Assembly (NCBI RefSeq): GCF_000010725.1
Contig: NC_013854.1
Span: forward strand, 2,013,001-2,077,000
Source of the DNA: Azospirillum sp. B510
GTDB taxonomy: Bacteria; Pseudomonadota; Alphaproteobacteria; Azospirillales; Azospirillaceae
Length of the DNA: 64,000 bases
Direction: 5' to 3'
The translations under genes and the position numbers were made by a program. A model generated the notes under the pieces. That model was not told where the DNA came from. It did not search any database and saw nothing but the letters and a program-made list of their open reading frames with translations. The number at the start of each line of letters is the position of its first letter. The stretch's first letter is position 1. This document shows, in pieces, positions 24,294 to 32,476 of the stretch.

Positions 24294-25361
24294 TTACGCA
24301 CGCAACATCCTGAGATGCGTGCGGTACTGCATCGATGCACGCTCATGCATGCGGACCGTCCAGGGAAAATCGATGGGCTCGCCTTGCGCGTGCAGCCTTG
24401 CCACCGATTGCGGATGGGCGCCCGGCGTCAGCAGCCGGGCCAGCACCGCCTCGCAGCGGCCGGAATCGTCGCCGCGTTGGGAGTGGCCGCCGAGCCACGC
24501 CTCCACCGCCGTCGCCTGGGTCGACCAGTCGAAGGGCGTCGCCAGCAGGGCGCCGCCGCCGTCCGCCACCGCGCAGTCAATGGCGCGCAGCAGGGCCGGC
24601 GGCGAGGCCACGCAGTCCAGCACATTCATCGCCGCGACCAGCGCGAAGCCACGCGGGGCGAAGGGCGGGACCTGCGCGTCGGCGATCCAGAAATCGACCC
24701 GCTCCGCCGCGGCGAAGCGGGCTTCCACCCGGCAGCGGTCATAGGCGATGCCGGAACGCCGCAGCGGAAACACCGCCTCGCCCCGCTCCATCACCCGCCG
24801 GGCCAGCATCAGCAGCGGCCAATGCAGATCTAGGCCGATCACCAGGCCGCCGGTCCGTTCGGCCAGCTCGAAACTGGTCCGGCCGGCAGCGCAGCCGAGA
24901 TCGAGCACCGGCCCGGCCGGCAGCGCCCCCAAACGCTCCAGCCCGGCTTCGAGGCAGCGCGCCACCGATCCGGCCCGGCCGGCCGGCGTGGCGGGATCGA
25001 GGTCGGCGTAATGGTCCCAGCCATAGCTCGACAGATGCTGGCGGGTGGCGTTGAAGGCGCTGTCGGGGCCGAAGCCGTCGCCCAGAACCCCCTCCATCGC
25101 CGCGGGGATGTCGGCCCGCATGGTCAGCAGATGGGCGTTGCCCGCCATCCAGCCGCGCAGGTCGGGCACCAGGACCGGCACGCCGTCGATGACCGGATAT
25201 TCCATCGCGCAGGCCGGATCGCCGCAGACCAGGGTTCCCCAGCGCAGGTCCGCCGCCGTCGCCTGCTCGACGAGGCCGATCGTCAGCGGAACCGTGGCGC
25301 CGCGGTTGGCGAGGCAGCGCGGACAGACCGGACGCAGGCTTTCGAAATGTCCCAGGCGCAT
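24294..25361 (-). CDS. SAM-dependent methyltransferase with N-terminal Trm112-like zinc ribbon
   Basis: 355 aa. Residues 12-70 hold CPRC...CGDPAC and YPVIDGVPVLVPD, the pattern of the small zinc-binding Trm112-type domain. The class I methyltransferase part has motif I VLDLGCAAGRTSFELAER, then GLVIGLDLHWPLLMLARR, and motif IV-like LVAAMNVLDCVASPPALL. It lies 4 bp after the PAAR gene and before clpV, so it is very probably expressed with the T6SS. Possible roles are modification of a T6SS component or effector; the substrate is unknown. A second, unrelated-looking methyltransferase lies in the opposite T6SS operon at 35392. Confidence 0.88.
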   Translation of the reverse strand: MRLGHFESLRPVCPRCLANRGATVPLTIGLVEQATAADLRWGTLVCGDPACAMEYPVIDGVPVLVPDLRGWMAGNAHLLTMRADIPAAMEGVLGDGFGPDSAFNATRQHLSSYGWDHYADLDPATPAGRAGSVARCLEAGLERLGALPAGPVLDLGCAAGRTSFELAERTGGLVIGLDLHWPLLMLARRVMERGEAVFPLRRSGIAYDRCRVEARFAAAERVDFWIADAQVPPFAPRGFALVAAMNVLDCVASPPALLRAIDCAVADGGGALLATPFDWSTQATAVEAWLGGHSQRGDDSGRCEAVLARLLTPGAHPQSVARLHAQGEPIDFPWTVRMHERASMQYRTHLRMLRA

Positions 25362-25365
25362 GCGG

Positions 25366-25749
25366 TCAGCCGCCGATGATGACGGTGGGGCAGCCGGGCG
25401 GCAGCACCTTGCCGACCGGTGACGGGATGGGGGCGACGCAGCTGGTGTGCGCGGTCATGTCGTTGATCCGCGCCGCCGGCAGATTGTTGATCAGCACGGT
25501 TCCCGACCCCTGGGAAATCATGCCGGGACCGGCCGGGACGCAGCCGGGCAGCATGCAGGGCGCCGAGATGTCGGTCAGCCGCGCCGCCGGCGCCTTGCCG
25601 ATCAGTACCGTCGGGCTGCCCAGCACGATGGCCAGCGGCAGGCCCGGATGGGGCGCCGGCGCCGGCACCGGGGCCGGCGGGTGGATCGGCGCATGGCAAT
25701 GCGGCGCGTCCTGCTTGATGAGATCGCCGAGGCGGGCGGCGGGCGGCAT
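25366..25749 (-). CDS. PAAR-domain spike tip protein
   Basis: 127 aa. Three PAAR-type turns are visible: PAARLGD (near residue 3), PAARLTD (about 54) and PAARIND (about 91), with His/Cys residues (HCHAPIH, CMLPGC, HTSC) able to bind the tip zinc. It has no N- or C-terminal extension, so it is a bare tip that sharpens VgrG rather than an evolved effector. It is 4 bp from the methyltransferase start and 19 bp from the upstream small gene. Confidence 0.95.
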   Translation of the reverse strand: MPPAARLGDLIKQDAPHCHAPIHPPAPVPAPAPHPGLPLAIVLGSPTVLIGKAPAARLTDISAPCMLPGCVPAGPGMISQGSGTVLINNLPAARINDMTAHTSCVAPIPSPVGKVLPPGCPTVIIGG

Positions 25750-25768
25750 GCTTCGCGTCTCCGGCCGG

Positions 25769-26041
25769 TCAGAACGGCGCGTCGCCGGTGGCCGTCAGGC
25801 CACCGGACGGGAATGGCGACATCTCCGCGCCGGGGTCCGGAAGAACCGGACGGCCGGCATGGAAGGTCATGCGCGACACCACCGTCTCCCCGTCCTCCGC
25901 ATAGAAGACGCAAGGCCCCTCCAGCATGCCCGCGGCCATGCCGACCCGCGCCACCAGCCGGCCGGCGGCGTCACGTTTTTCCATCGGTAGGGGCTCTGCC
26001 GCGCTGCCACACGTTGGAAGGGTGCTTGCGTCAGGAGTCAT
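25769..26041 (-). CDS. Small MORN/YwqK-like repeat protein
   Basis: About 90 aa from ATG 26041; a GTG 39 bp upstream is a possible longer start. The segment MEKRDAAGRLVARVGMAAGMLEGPCVFYAEDGETVVSRMTFHAGRP has the alternating Gly/Tyr/Asp pattern of MORN or YwqK-type repeats (x-G-x-L-x-G-x-x-x-x-Y-x-x-D-G). It is the promoter-proximal gene of the minus T6SS operon, directly before PAAR. A role as PAAR adaptor, chaperone or immunity protein is possible; nothing in the sequence decides this. Confidence 0.65.
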   Translation of the reverse strand: MTPDASTLPTCGSAAEPLPMEKRDAAGRLVARVGMAAGMLEGPCVFYAEDGETVVSRMTFHAGRPVLPDPGAEMSPFPSGGLTATGDAPF

Positions 26042-26316
26042 CGTGAAAATGGATTCCGAAGGTCTGCGTTCCGACGTCACGGCTTAGCATTCATTCGCAA
26101 TTACGTTTCGTCAAGCTTGTCGGGTTAGTCCAACGGATGCCGTTACGCATTTGCAATATTTCGTTTAACCGTGACGGACGCCACGAATAGCCTTGTCGAA
26201 CTGATATAAGTAACGCTATCAATTTTTTCGGCCCGAACGTTTCCCCCATATGGGTCGAGGTTTGACGGTGGGTTTCGACTTTCCTCATATGAGCGCTTAC
26301 AAAGGTATTGTCCTTC
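26042..26316. promoter_or_regulatory. Divergent T6SS promoter region with two CATATG palindromes
   Basis: This AT-rich gap separates the two divergent T6SS operons. Two perfect 10-bp palindromes share a CATATG core: CCCATATGGG (26245-26254) and CTCATATGAG (26284-26293), with centres 39 bp apart. Toward tssA there is TTGACG (26262-26267) with a 17-bp spacer to TCATAT (26285-26290), so the second palindrome overlaps the would-be -10. Toward the minus operon a TTGACG (26114-26109) is the best -35 candidate. I looked for sigma-54 -24/-12 elements and did not find a match. Confidence 0.5.
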
Positions 26317-27450
26317 ATGCCGACACCGCAGATTTTCGATATTGAAGACCTGCTGCAACCGCTCGATGGCGAGTCCGAATCCGGGATCGATCTGCGCGAG
26401 AACGCATCGGCCGACTATTATACGGTGAAGGATGCCCGCAGCGCCGCCCGTGCCGCCGAACGATCCATGGATGTGGAGGATGACGCCGGCGGGCTTCTGC
26501 CGGAATGGCGCGTCATCCTGGAGGTCTGCCCGCGTATCCTGCGCACCCAGGCGAAGGATCTGGAGGTCACCGCCTGGTTCATCGAGGCGCTGCTGCGGGC
26601 GGAGGGATATGCCGGCCTGCGCGACGGCTTCGCCCTGGCGCGCGGCCTGGTCGAGCGCTTCTGGGACGGGCTCTATCCGGCACCGGACGAGGATGGCATC
26701 GCCACCCGCGTCGGCCCGCTGACCGGCCTGAACGGCGAATCCGCCGACGGCACGCTGATCCAGCCGATCCGCAAGGTGCCGCTGACCGGCGGCGACGTCG
26801 CCTATTCGCTGTGGCAGTACGAACAGGCGGTGGAACTGGCGAAGATCACCGACGAGGCGCGCCGGCAGACCCGCATCGACAACGGCGCCGTCACCTGGGA
26901 CCAGTTCGAGCAGAGCGTGCGGGAAACCCCGGCGTCCGCGTTCGGGACGCTGGTCGGGGACATCCAGGGCGCCATCGACGAATTCGAGGCGCTGGGCAAG
27001 GCGCTGTACGACAAGGCCGGCTACGACGCGCCGCCCGCCGGCAACATCCGCTCCGTGCTGACCGCCGCGCTCGACGCGGTGAATTACGCCGCGCGCGACC
27101 GTCTGGCCACCCTGGCCGGCGACGAGCCGGCGGCGATGGACAGCGCGCCGGAGACGGCGGAAGCGGCGGCGGCCGGCGGTTCCGTGCCGGCCACGGCGAA
27201 AATCCAGGCCAGCGGCGCCGTGACCAACCGCGAGGACGCCTTCAAGGTTCTCTTGCAGGTCGCCGATTTCTTCCGCAAGACGGAACCCCATTCGCCCATC
27301 TCCTACACCTTGGAGGAGGTGGTGCGCCGCGGCCGCATGTCGTTGCAGGAGCTTTTGCAGGAACTGATCACCGACGAGGAGACGCGGAGGCAGTTCTTCA
27401 TCGCGTCGGGCGCCAAGGCGCCGCCGCCGGCCGAACAATCCGGGTATTGA
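26317..27450 (+). CDS. tssA: T6SS cap/assembly protein TssA
   Basis: 377 aa from ATG 26317, chosen because AAAGG stands 11 nt before it; a TTG 9 bp upstream is less likely. The N-terminal ImpA domain is clear (IEDLLQPLDGESESGIDLREN, DLEVTAWFIEALLRAEGYAGLRDG, FWDGLYPAPDEDG). The C-terminus (HSPISYTLEEVVRRGRMSLQELLQELI) is the short type. TssA primes and caps sheath-tube growth. It is first in the plus-strand T6SS operon and lies downstream of the paired palindromes. Confidence 0.95.
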   Translation: MPTPQIFDIEDLLQPLDGESESGIDLRENASADYYTVKDARSAARAAERSMDVEDDAGGLLPEWRVILEVCPRILRTQAKDLEVTAWFIEALLRAEGYAGLRDGFALARGLVERFWDGLYPAPDEDGIATRVGPLTGLNGESADGTLIQPIRKVPLTGGDVAYSLWQYEQAVELAKITDEARRQTRIDNGAVTWDQFEQSVRETPASAFGTLVGDIQGAIDEFEALGKALYDKAGYDAPPAGNIRSVLTAALDAVNYAARDRLATLAGDEPAAMDSAPETAEAAAAGGSVPATAKIQASGAVTNREDAFKVLLQVADFFRKTEPHSPISYTLEEVVRRGRMSLQELLQELITDEETRRQFFIASGAKAPPPAEQSGY

Positions 27451-27494
27451 CGATCATCGCCTATCCTACGGCGTGAGCAGGGAGGTCCGATCAC

Positions 27495-28001
27495 ATGGCA
27501 AGTATCCACCAGAAGCTGGATCGCGTGCGCAAACCCCGCGTCCACATCACCTACGACGTCGAGACCGAAGGCGCGACCGTCGTCAAGGAGCTGCCCTTCG
27601 TCGTCGGCGTGCTCGGCGATTTCTCGGGTGATCCGACCGAACCGCTGAAGCCGCTGAAGGACCGCAAGTTCATCCAGATCGACCGCGACAACTTCAACGA
27701 CGTCATGGCCCGCATGACGCCGGGCCTGAAGATGAAGGTCGAGAACACGCTGGCCGACGACGGCACCGAGATGGCCGTCGACCTCTCCTTCAAGTCGATG
27801 GAGGATTTCGAGCCGGGCCGCGTCGTCCAGCAGGTCGAGCCGCTGCGCAAGCTGCTGGAGACCCGCAACCAGCTGCGCGACCTGCTGAGCAAGGCCGACC
27901 GCTCGGAAGAGCTGGAAGGGCTGCTGGAGCGCGTGCTGCAAAACACCGACGAGCTGAAGGCGCTGAGCGGCGAGCTTGGCAACGAGACCAAGGAGGGTTG
28001 A
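27495..28001 (+). CDS. tssB: T6SS sheath small subunit TssB
   Basis: 168 aa, the standard TssB (ImpB/VipA) size. [40 protein letters not shown] and [27 protein letters not shown] are family landmarks. It pairs with TssC to form the contractile sheath. GGAGG lies 9 nt before the ATG. tssC begins 4 bp after its stop. Confidence 0.98.
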   Translation: MASIHQKLDRVRKPRVHITYDVETEGATVVKELPFVVGVLGDFSGDPTEPLKPLKDRKFIQIDRDNFNDVMARMTPGLKMKVENTLADDGTEMAVDLSFKSMEDFEPGRVVQQVEPLRKLLETRNQLRDLLSKADRSEELEGLLERVLQNTDELKALSGELGNETKEG

Positions 28002-28005
28002 TCCG

Positions 28006-29499
28006 ATGAGCGACGCACAGACCCAGGGCGCCACCGCCGCCGGCGCCGCCGCCGAGGGCACCGGCCTGTCGATCCTCGATCAGGCCATCGCCGCGACCAA
28101 GCAGACCGAGCCGGACCGCGCGCAGGAGCTGTTGCGCACCCTGACCCAGGAAGCGCTGGCCGGCACGGTCACCTTCAACAAGAATCTGGGCCAGACGATC
28201 AGCAAGGCGATCGCCGAGATCGACGCGAAGATCAGCAAGCAGCTGAACGCGATCATGCACCACGAGAAGTTCCAGAAGCTGGAAGGTTCGTGGCGCGGCC
28301 TGAATTATCTGGTCATGAACTCGGAAACGGGCTCCACGCTCAAGATCCGCGTCATGAACTGCCCGAAGAAGGACCTGTACAAGGACATCTCCAAGGCGGT
28401 CGAGTTCGACCAGAGCAACCTGTTCAAGAAGATCTACGAGAACGAGTTCGGCATCGCCGGCGGCGAACCCTATGGCGCGCTGATCGGCGATTACGAGTTC
28501 ACCAGCCACCCCGAGGATGTCGAGCTGCTGAGCGGCGTGTCGAACGTCGCAGCCGCCGCCTTCGCGCCCTTCATCTCCGCCGCCAGCCCCAAGCTGTTCG
28601 GCTTCGAGGACATGACCGAGCTGTCGAAGCCACGCGACCTGGAGAAGATCTTCGACAGCGTCGAATACGCCAAGTGGCGCAGCTTCCGTGAAAGCGACGA
28701 CAGCCGCTTCGTCACGTTGACCATGCCGCGCGTGCTGGCCCGCCTGCCCTATGGCGCCAGCACCAAGCCGATCGAGGAGTTCGAGTATGAGGAGGCGCCG
28801 TTCGATGGCGGCGTCGCCCGTCCGATGCGGCACGGCGACTATTGCTGGATGAACGCCGCCTACGCGATGGGCGAGCGCCTGACCAGCGCCTTCTCGCAAT
28901 ATGGCTGGTGCACCGCCATCCGCGGCGCCGAGGGCGGCGGCAAGGTCGAGAATCTGCCCTTCCACACCTTCACCTCGGACGACGGCGACAGCGACGCCAA
29001 GTGCCCGACCGAGATCGGCATCACCGACCGCCGCGAGGCTGAGCTGTCGAAACTGGGCTTCCTGCCGCTCTGCCATTACAAGAACCAGGACTACGCCGTC
29101 TTCTTCGGCGCCCAGACCACCCAGAAGGCCAAGAAGTACGACCGGCCGGAGGCGACCGCCAACGCCGCGATCTCCGCCCGCCTGCCCTACATCATGGCGA
29201 CCTCGCGTTTCGCCCATTACCTGAAGATCATGGCGCGCGACAAGATCGGCTCCTTCATGGAGGCGAGCGACTGCGAGGCGTGGCTGAACCGCTGGATCCT
29301 GAACTACGTCAACGGCAACGCCGACGCCGGCCAGGAGATGAAGGCGAAGTACCCGCTGGCCGAGGCCAAGGTGCAGGTGAAGGAGATTCCGGGCAAGCCC
29401 GGTTCCTACAACGCCGTCGCCTGGATGCGCCCGTGGCTGCAGATGGAGGAGCTGACCACCTCCATGCGCATGGTCGCCCGCATCCCGCAGGCCGGCTGA
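28006..29499 (+). CDS. tssC: T6SS sheath large subunit TssC
   Basis: 497 aa from ATG 28006, with AAGGAGG 9 nt upstream and inside the end of tssB. Landmarks: [66 protein letters not shown] and [26 protein letters not shown]. It is the main sheath subunit and carries the ClpV-recognised N-terminal helix region. It is followed 21 bp later by a second tssC-like gene. Confidence 0.98.
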   Translation: MSDAQTQGATAAGAAAEGTGLSILDQAIAATKQTEPDRAQELLRTLTQEALAGTVTFNKNLGQTISKAIAEIDAKISKQLNAIMHHEKFQKLEGSWRGLNYLVMNSETGSTLKIRVMNCPKKDLYKDISKAVEFDQSNLFKKIYENEFGIAGGEPYGALIGDYEFTSHPEDVELLSGVSNVAAAAFAPFISAASPKLFGFEDMTELSKPRDLEKIFDSVEYAKWRSFRESDDSRFVTLTMPRVLARLPYGASTKPIEEFEYEEAPFDGGVARPMRHGDYCWMNAAYAMGERLTSAFSQYGWCTAIRGAEGGGKVENLPFHTFTSDDGDSDAKCPTEIGITDRREAELSKLGFLPLCHYKNQDYAVFFGAQTTQKAKKYDRPEATANAAISARLPYIMATSRFAHYLKIMARDKIGSFMEASDCEAWLNRWILNYVNGNADAGQEMKAKYPLAEAKVQVKEIPGKPGSYNAVAWMRPWLQMEELTTSMRMVARIPQAG

Positions 29500-29520
29500 C
29501 AACCGCGTGGACCAGCGGGC

Positions 29521-31077
29521 ATGACCGGAGCCGCGGCCGATCCGCCTGACGACGATGCCGAGGCGACGGTCCTTGAACGGCCGTTGCGTCTGCGGGCGGT
29601 CGACATGGCGCTCGGCCGCGACCGCCCCGGACCGCTCGACGCCTTTCTGGCGGCGACAGGACCGGGCGAGGCGTTGCGCCTGTGGTTCGGCGTCACCCTG
29701 CCCGTCCATGACAGCCTGGACAAGCTGCGCGCCGCCCTCGACCGCGACATCGCGGCGATCGACGCGCTGCTGTCCGAGCAGGTCAACGCCATCCTGCATC
29801 ACCGACGCTTCCAGGCGCTGGAGGCGTCGTGGCGCGGGGTGCGCACGCTGGTGACGCAGGCGCAGTCCAGCGAGAGCGTGGTGCTGCGCTTGTTGACCCT
29901 GACCTGGGCCGAGCTTTGCCGCGACCAGGAACGGGCGATCGAGTTCGACCAGAGCCAGCTGTTCAACAAGATCTACAGCGACGAGTTCGGCATGCCGGGC
30001 GGGCGCCCGTTCGGCGTGCTGCTGTGCGATTACGCGGTGCAGCACCGTCCGACGAGGGAACGGCCGACCGACGATGTGTCCGGCCTGAAGGGGCTGGCCC
30101 AGGTCGCCGCCGCCGCCTTCGCCCCGGCCATCGTCGGGGCGGCGCCCGAGCTGTTCGGGCTGGAGACCTTCCACGAGCTTGGCTTGCCGCTGGACTTGAA
30201 ATCGGTGCTGCGACAGGCGGAATACCAACGCTGGCAACGCTTCCAGGAGACCGAGGATGCGCGCTTCCTCGGCGTGGCGCTGCCGCGCGTGCTGATGCGC
30301 GCGCCCCATGGCGACGACCCGCAGGCCCGCCACGGCTTCCGCTTCCGCGAGGAGTCGGTGGGCGGGGATGAGGGCGGCGGCCTCCGGCTGGAGGATCATT
30401 GCTGGGGCAACGCGGTCTATGGCTTCGGCACCGTTCTGATCCGCTCCTTCCTCGCCCATGGCTGGTTCGCCGACATCCGCGGCGCCCAGCGCGATGTGAT
30501 CGGCGGCGGTTTGGTGACGGAGCTGGTGGTGCCGGACTTCGCCACCGACGCCGCGAGGGTGGCGCGGAAATTCGCGGTCGAGGTCTCGATCTCCGACCAT
30601 CTGGAGCGGGATCTCGACGATCTCGGCTTCATTCCGGTCAGCCGCTGCAAGGACACGCCCTATCTGGTCTTTTCCGGCAACCAGTCGGTGCAGCGGGTCG
30701 GTCAATACGGCAACGCCACGGCGATCGCCAACGCCCGGCTGTCGGCCATGCTGCGCTACATGTTCTGCGTGGCGCGCTTCGCCCATTTCCTGAAGGTGAT
30801 GGTGCGCGACCGCGTCGGCAGCTTCATCACGCCGGAGGATTGCGAGCGCGACCTGCAAAGCTGGCTGCACGGCTATTGCCTGGGCAACGACGACGCCAGC
30901 CTGGACCAGAAGGCGCGCTATCCCTTGCGCGAGGGCAGCATCCAGGTCCGCGCCATTCCGGGCAAGCCCGGCAGCTATCAATGCGTCATCCATCTGCGGC
31001 CACACTTCCAGCTCGACCAGGTCTTCTCGACCTTCAAGCTGGTGACCGAACTGGCCCACACCGGCGGGGCGGCGTGA
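29521..31077 (+). CDS. Second TssC-family sheath protein (TssC40/ImpD-like)
   Basis: 518 aa, clearly homologous to the preceding TssC over its length ([83 protein letters not shown]). It has a different N-terminus of about 60 aa lacking the usual TssC start. Two tandem tssC genes are known in the Agrobacterium/Rhizobium imp-type T6SS (TssC41 and TssC40/ImpD), where one pairs with TssB. The second protein may be a specialised sheath or baseplate-proximal subunit. It starts 21 bp after tssC. Confidence 0.93.
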   Translation: MTGAAADPPDDDAEATVLERPLRLRAVDMALGRDRPGPLDAFLAATGPGEALRLWFGVTLPVHDSLDKLRAALDRDIAAIDALLSEQVNAILHHRRFQALEASWRGVRTLVTQAQSSESVVLRLLTLTWAELCRDQERAIEFDQSQLFNKIYSDEFGMPGGRPFGVLLCDYAVQHRPTRERPTDDVSGLKGLAQVAAAAFAPAIVGAAPELFGLETFHELGLPLDLKSVLRQAEYQRWQRFQETEDARFLGVALPRVLMRAPHGDDPQARHGFRFREESVGGDEGGGLRLEDHCWGNAVYGFGTVLIRSFLAHGWFADIRGAQRDVIGGGLVTELVVPDFATDAARVARKFAVEVSISDHLERDLDDLGFIPVSRCKDTPYLVFSGNQSVQRVGQYGNATAIANARLSAMLRYMFCVARFAHFLKVMVRDRVGSFITPEDCERDLQSWLHGYCLGNDDASLDQKARYPLREGSIQVRAIPGKPGSYQCVIHLRPHFQLDQVFSTFKLVTELAHTGGAA

Positions 31078-31114
31078 CCGGCGTCCGCCGCTCCATCCAG
31101 GGGAGAAACCGACC

Positions 31115-31912
31115 ATGAGCGAAACCGCAGCCCAGCTTTTCCAGGGCGGCCGCCTCGACGAGGCGATCGCCGCGCTGAACGCCGAAATCCGCAAGAAGCC
31201 GACCGACCTCGACCGCCGGGTCTTCCTGGCCGAGCTGCTGAGCTTCGCCGGCAATCTGGAGCGCGCCGACCTGCAACTGGACACCATCGGCACGCAGGAG
31301 CCGCAGGTCGCCGTCACCATGGCGCTGTTCCGCCAGCTGGTGCGGGCCGAACAGGCGCGGGTCCAGCTTTTCGCCGACGGCCGCCTGCCGGAATTCATCA
31401 ACCAGCCGGCCGAGCATCTGCGCCTGCATCTGGAGGCGCTGGTGGCTCTACGCGCCGGCGACGCCGCCGCCGCGGTGGCGACGCTGGCCCGGGCGGAGGA
31501 GCTGCGTCCGCCGGTGTCGGGCAGCCATGACGGCGCCGCGTTCGACGATTTCCGCGACCTGGACGATCTGACCGGCGGCTTCTTCGAGGTCTACACCAGC
31601 ACCGGCAAATATTTCTGGATCGCCACCGAGACGGTGGAGCTGGTGGAGTTCCGCGCGCCGCAGCGCCCGCGCGACCTGCTGTGGCGCCCGGCCCACATGG
31701 TGGTGCGCGGCGGCCCCGACGGCGAGGTTTATCTGCCGGCGATCTATGGCGGCGCCCCGGCCGATGCCGAAGCCGGGCTGAAGCTGGGCCGGGTGACGGA
31801 CTGGTCGGAGGATGAGCCGGTGCGCGGGACCGGCCAGCGCTGCTTCCTCGTCGGCGAGGAGAGCGTCCCGATGATGCAGCTCGGCACGCTGGAGTTCTCC
31901 GGCGCGGTATGA
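31115..31912 (+). CDS. tagJ: T6SS accessory protein TagJ (ImpE/SciE)
   Basis: 265 aa, ImpE family. The N-terminal TPR-like part reads AAQLFQGGRLDEAIAALNAEIRKKPTDLDRRVFLAELLSFAGNLERA. The C-terminal part has FFEVYTSTGKYFWIATETVELVEFRAPQRPRDLLWRPAHM. TagJ binds TssB and modulates ClpV recognition of the sheath in other bacteria. A GGGGAGA ribosome site precedes the ATG. A strong hairpin follows the gene before tssE. Confidence 0.95.
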   Translation: MSETAAQLFQGGRLDEAIAALNAEIRKKPTDLDRRVFLAELLSFAGNLERADLQLDTIGTQEPQVAVTMALFRQLVRAEQARVQLFADGRLPEFINQPAEHLRLHLEALVALRAGDAAAAVATLARAEELRPPVSGSHDGAAFDDFRDLDDLTGGFFEVYTSTGKYFWIATETVELVEFRAPQRPRDLLWRPAHMVVRGGPDGEVYLPAIYGGAPADAEAGLKLGRVTDWSEDEPVRGTGQRCFLVGEESVPMMQLGTLEFSGAV

Positions 31913-31926
31913 GGTCTTTCCTCCGG

Positions 31927-31970
31927 CCCCCCTGACCCTCCCCCGCTCTCGCGGGGGAAGGTCAGGGGGG
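31927..31970. repeat. 20-bp inverted repeat with TCTC loop between tagJ and tssE
   Basis: The arms 31927-31946 and 31951-31970 pair at 19 of 20 positions around a four-base loop. There is no U-tract, so complete termination is unlikely. It divides the sheath genes from the baseplate genes, in a place comparable with the hairpin after hcp. Confidence 0.8.
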
Positions 31971-31999
31971 TGCCCGGCTAAGCACCTGCAAAGGCCATC

Positions 32000-32476
32000 A
32001 TGGATCGCGACCAGCCCATCACCCTGTCCGTCCTCGACCGTCTGCTCGACGACACGCCGGAGCATGCGGCGCCACGCCCGCACACCGTGGCGGATCTGCG
32101 GGCGGCGATCCGGCGCGACCTGGAGAACCTGCTGAACACCCGGCGGCGGGTGATCGGCTGGCCGGACGACCTGACCGAGCTGGCGGATTCGATCCTCGGC
32201 TATGGCTGCCATGATCTGCTGGTGGAGAATATCGCCACCGAAGCGCGCCGGCGCGAGGTGGTGACACGGATCGAGGCGGCGATCCGGCTCTGGGAGCCGC
32301 GCTTCGCCCAGCTGGCGGTCACCATGATCGACAACGGCGACCCGGCCGACCGCAGCCTGCGCTTCCGGATCGAGGCGCTGATCCACGCCGACCCGGCGCC
32401 GGAGCCGATGATCTTCGATTCGGTCGTCGATCCCACCTCCAACATGGTCTCCGTGACGAGCAAGGCCCGTGGCTGA
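32000..32476 (+). CDS. tssE: T6SS baseplate protein TssE
   Basis: 158 aa, gp25-like. LSVLDRLLDDTPE at the N-terminus, LRAAIRRDLENLLNTRRR in the middle and LRFRIEALIHADPAPEPMIFDSVVD near the end are typical. TssE joins the TssFG wedges and starts sheath assembly. The gene overlaps tssF by 8 bp. Confidence 0.96.
   Translation: MDRDQPITLSVLDRLLDDTPEHAAPRPHTVADLRAAIRRDLENLLNTRRRVIGWPDDLTELADSILGYGCHDLLVENIATEARRREVVTRIEAAIRLWEPRFAQLAVTMIDNGDPADRSLRFRIEALIHADPAPEPMIFDSVVDPTSNMVSVTSKARG

Noticed and set aside
21398..24313. A 971-aa open frame on the plus strand
   Set aside because: Antisense to clpV, whose AAA motifs are complete.
26042..26316. Sigma-54 promoter expected for a T6SS
   Set aside because: I searched both directions for GG-N10-GC elements with flanking TGGC/TTGC and found none convincing.
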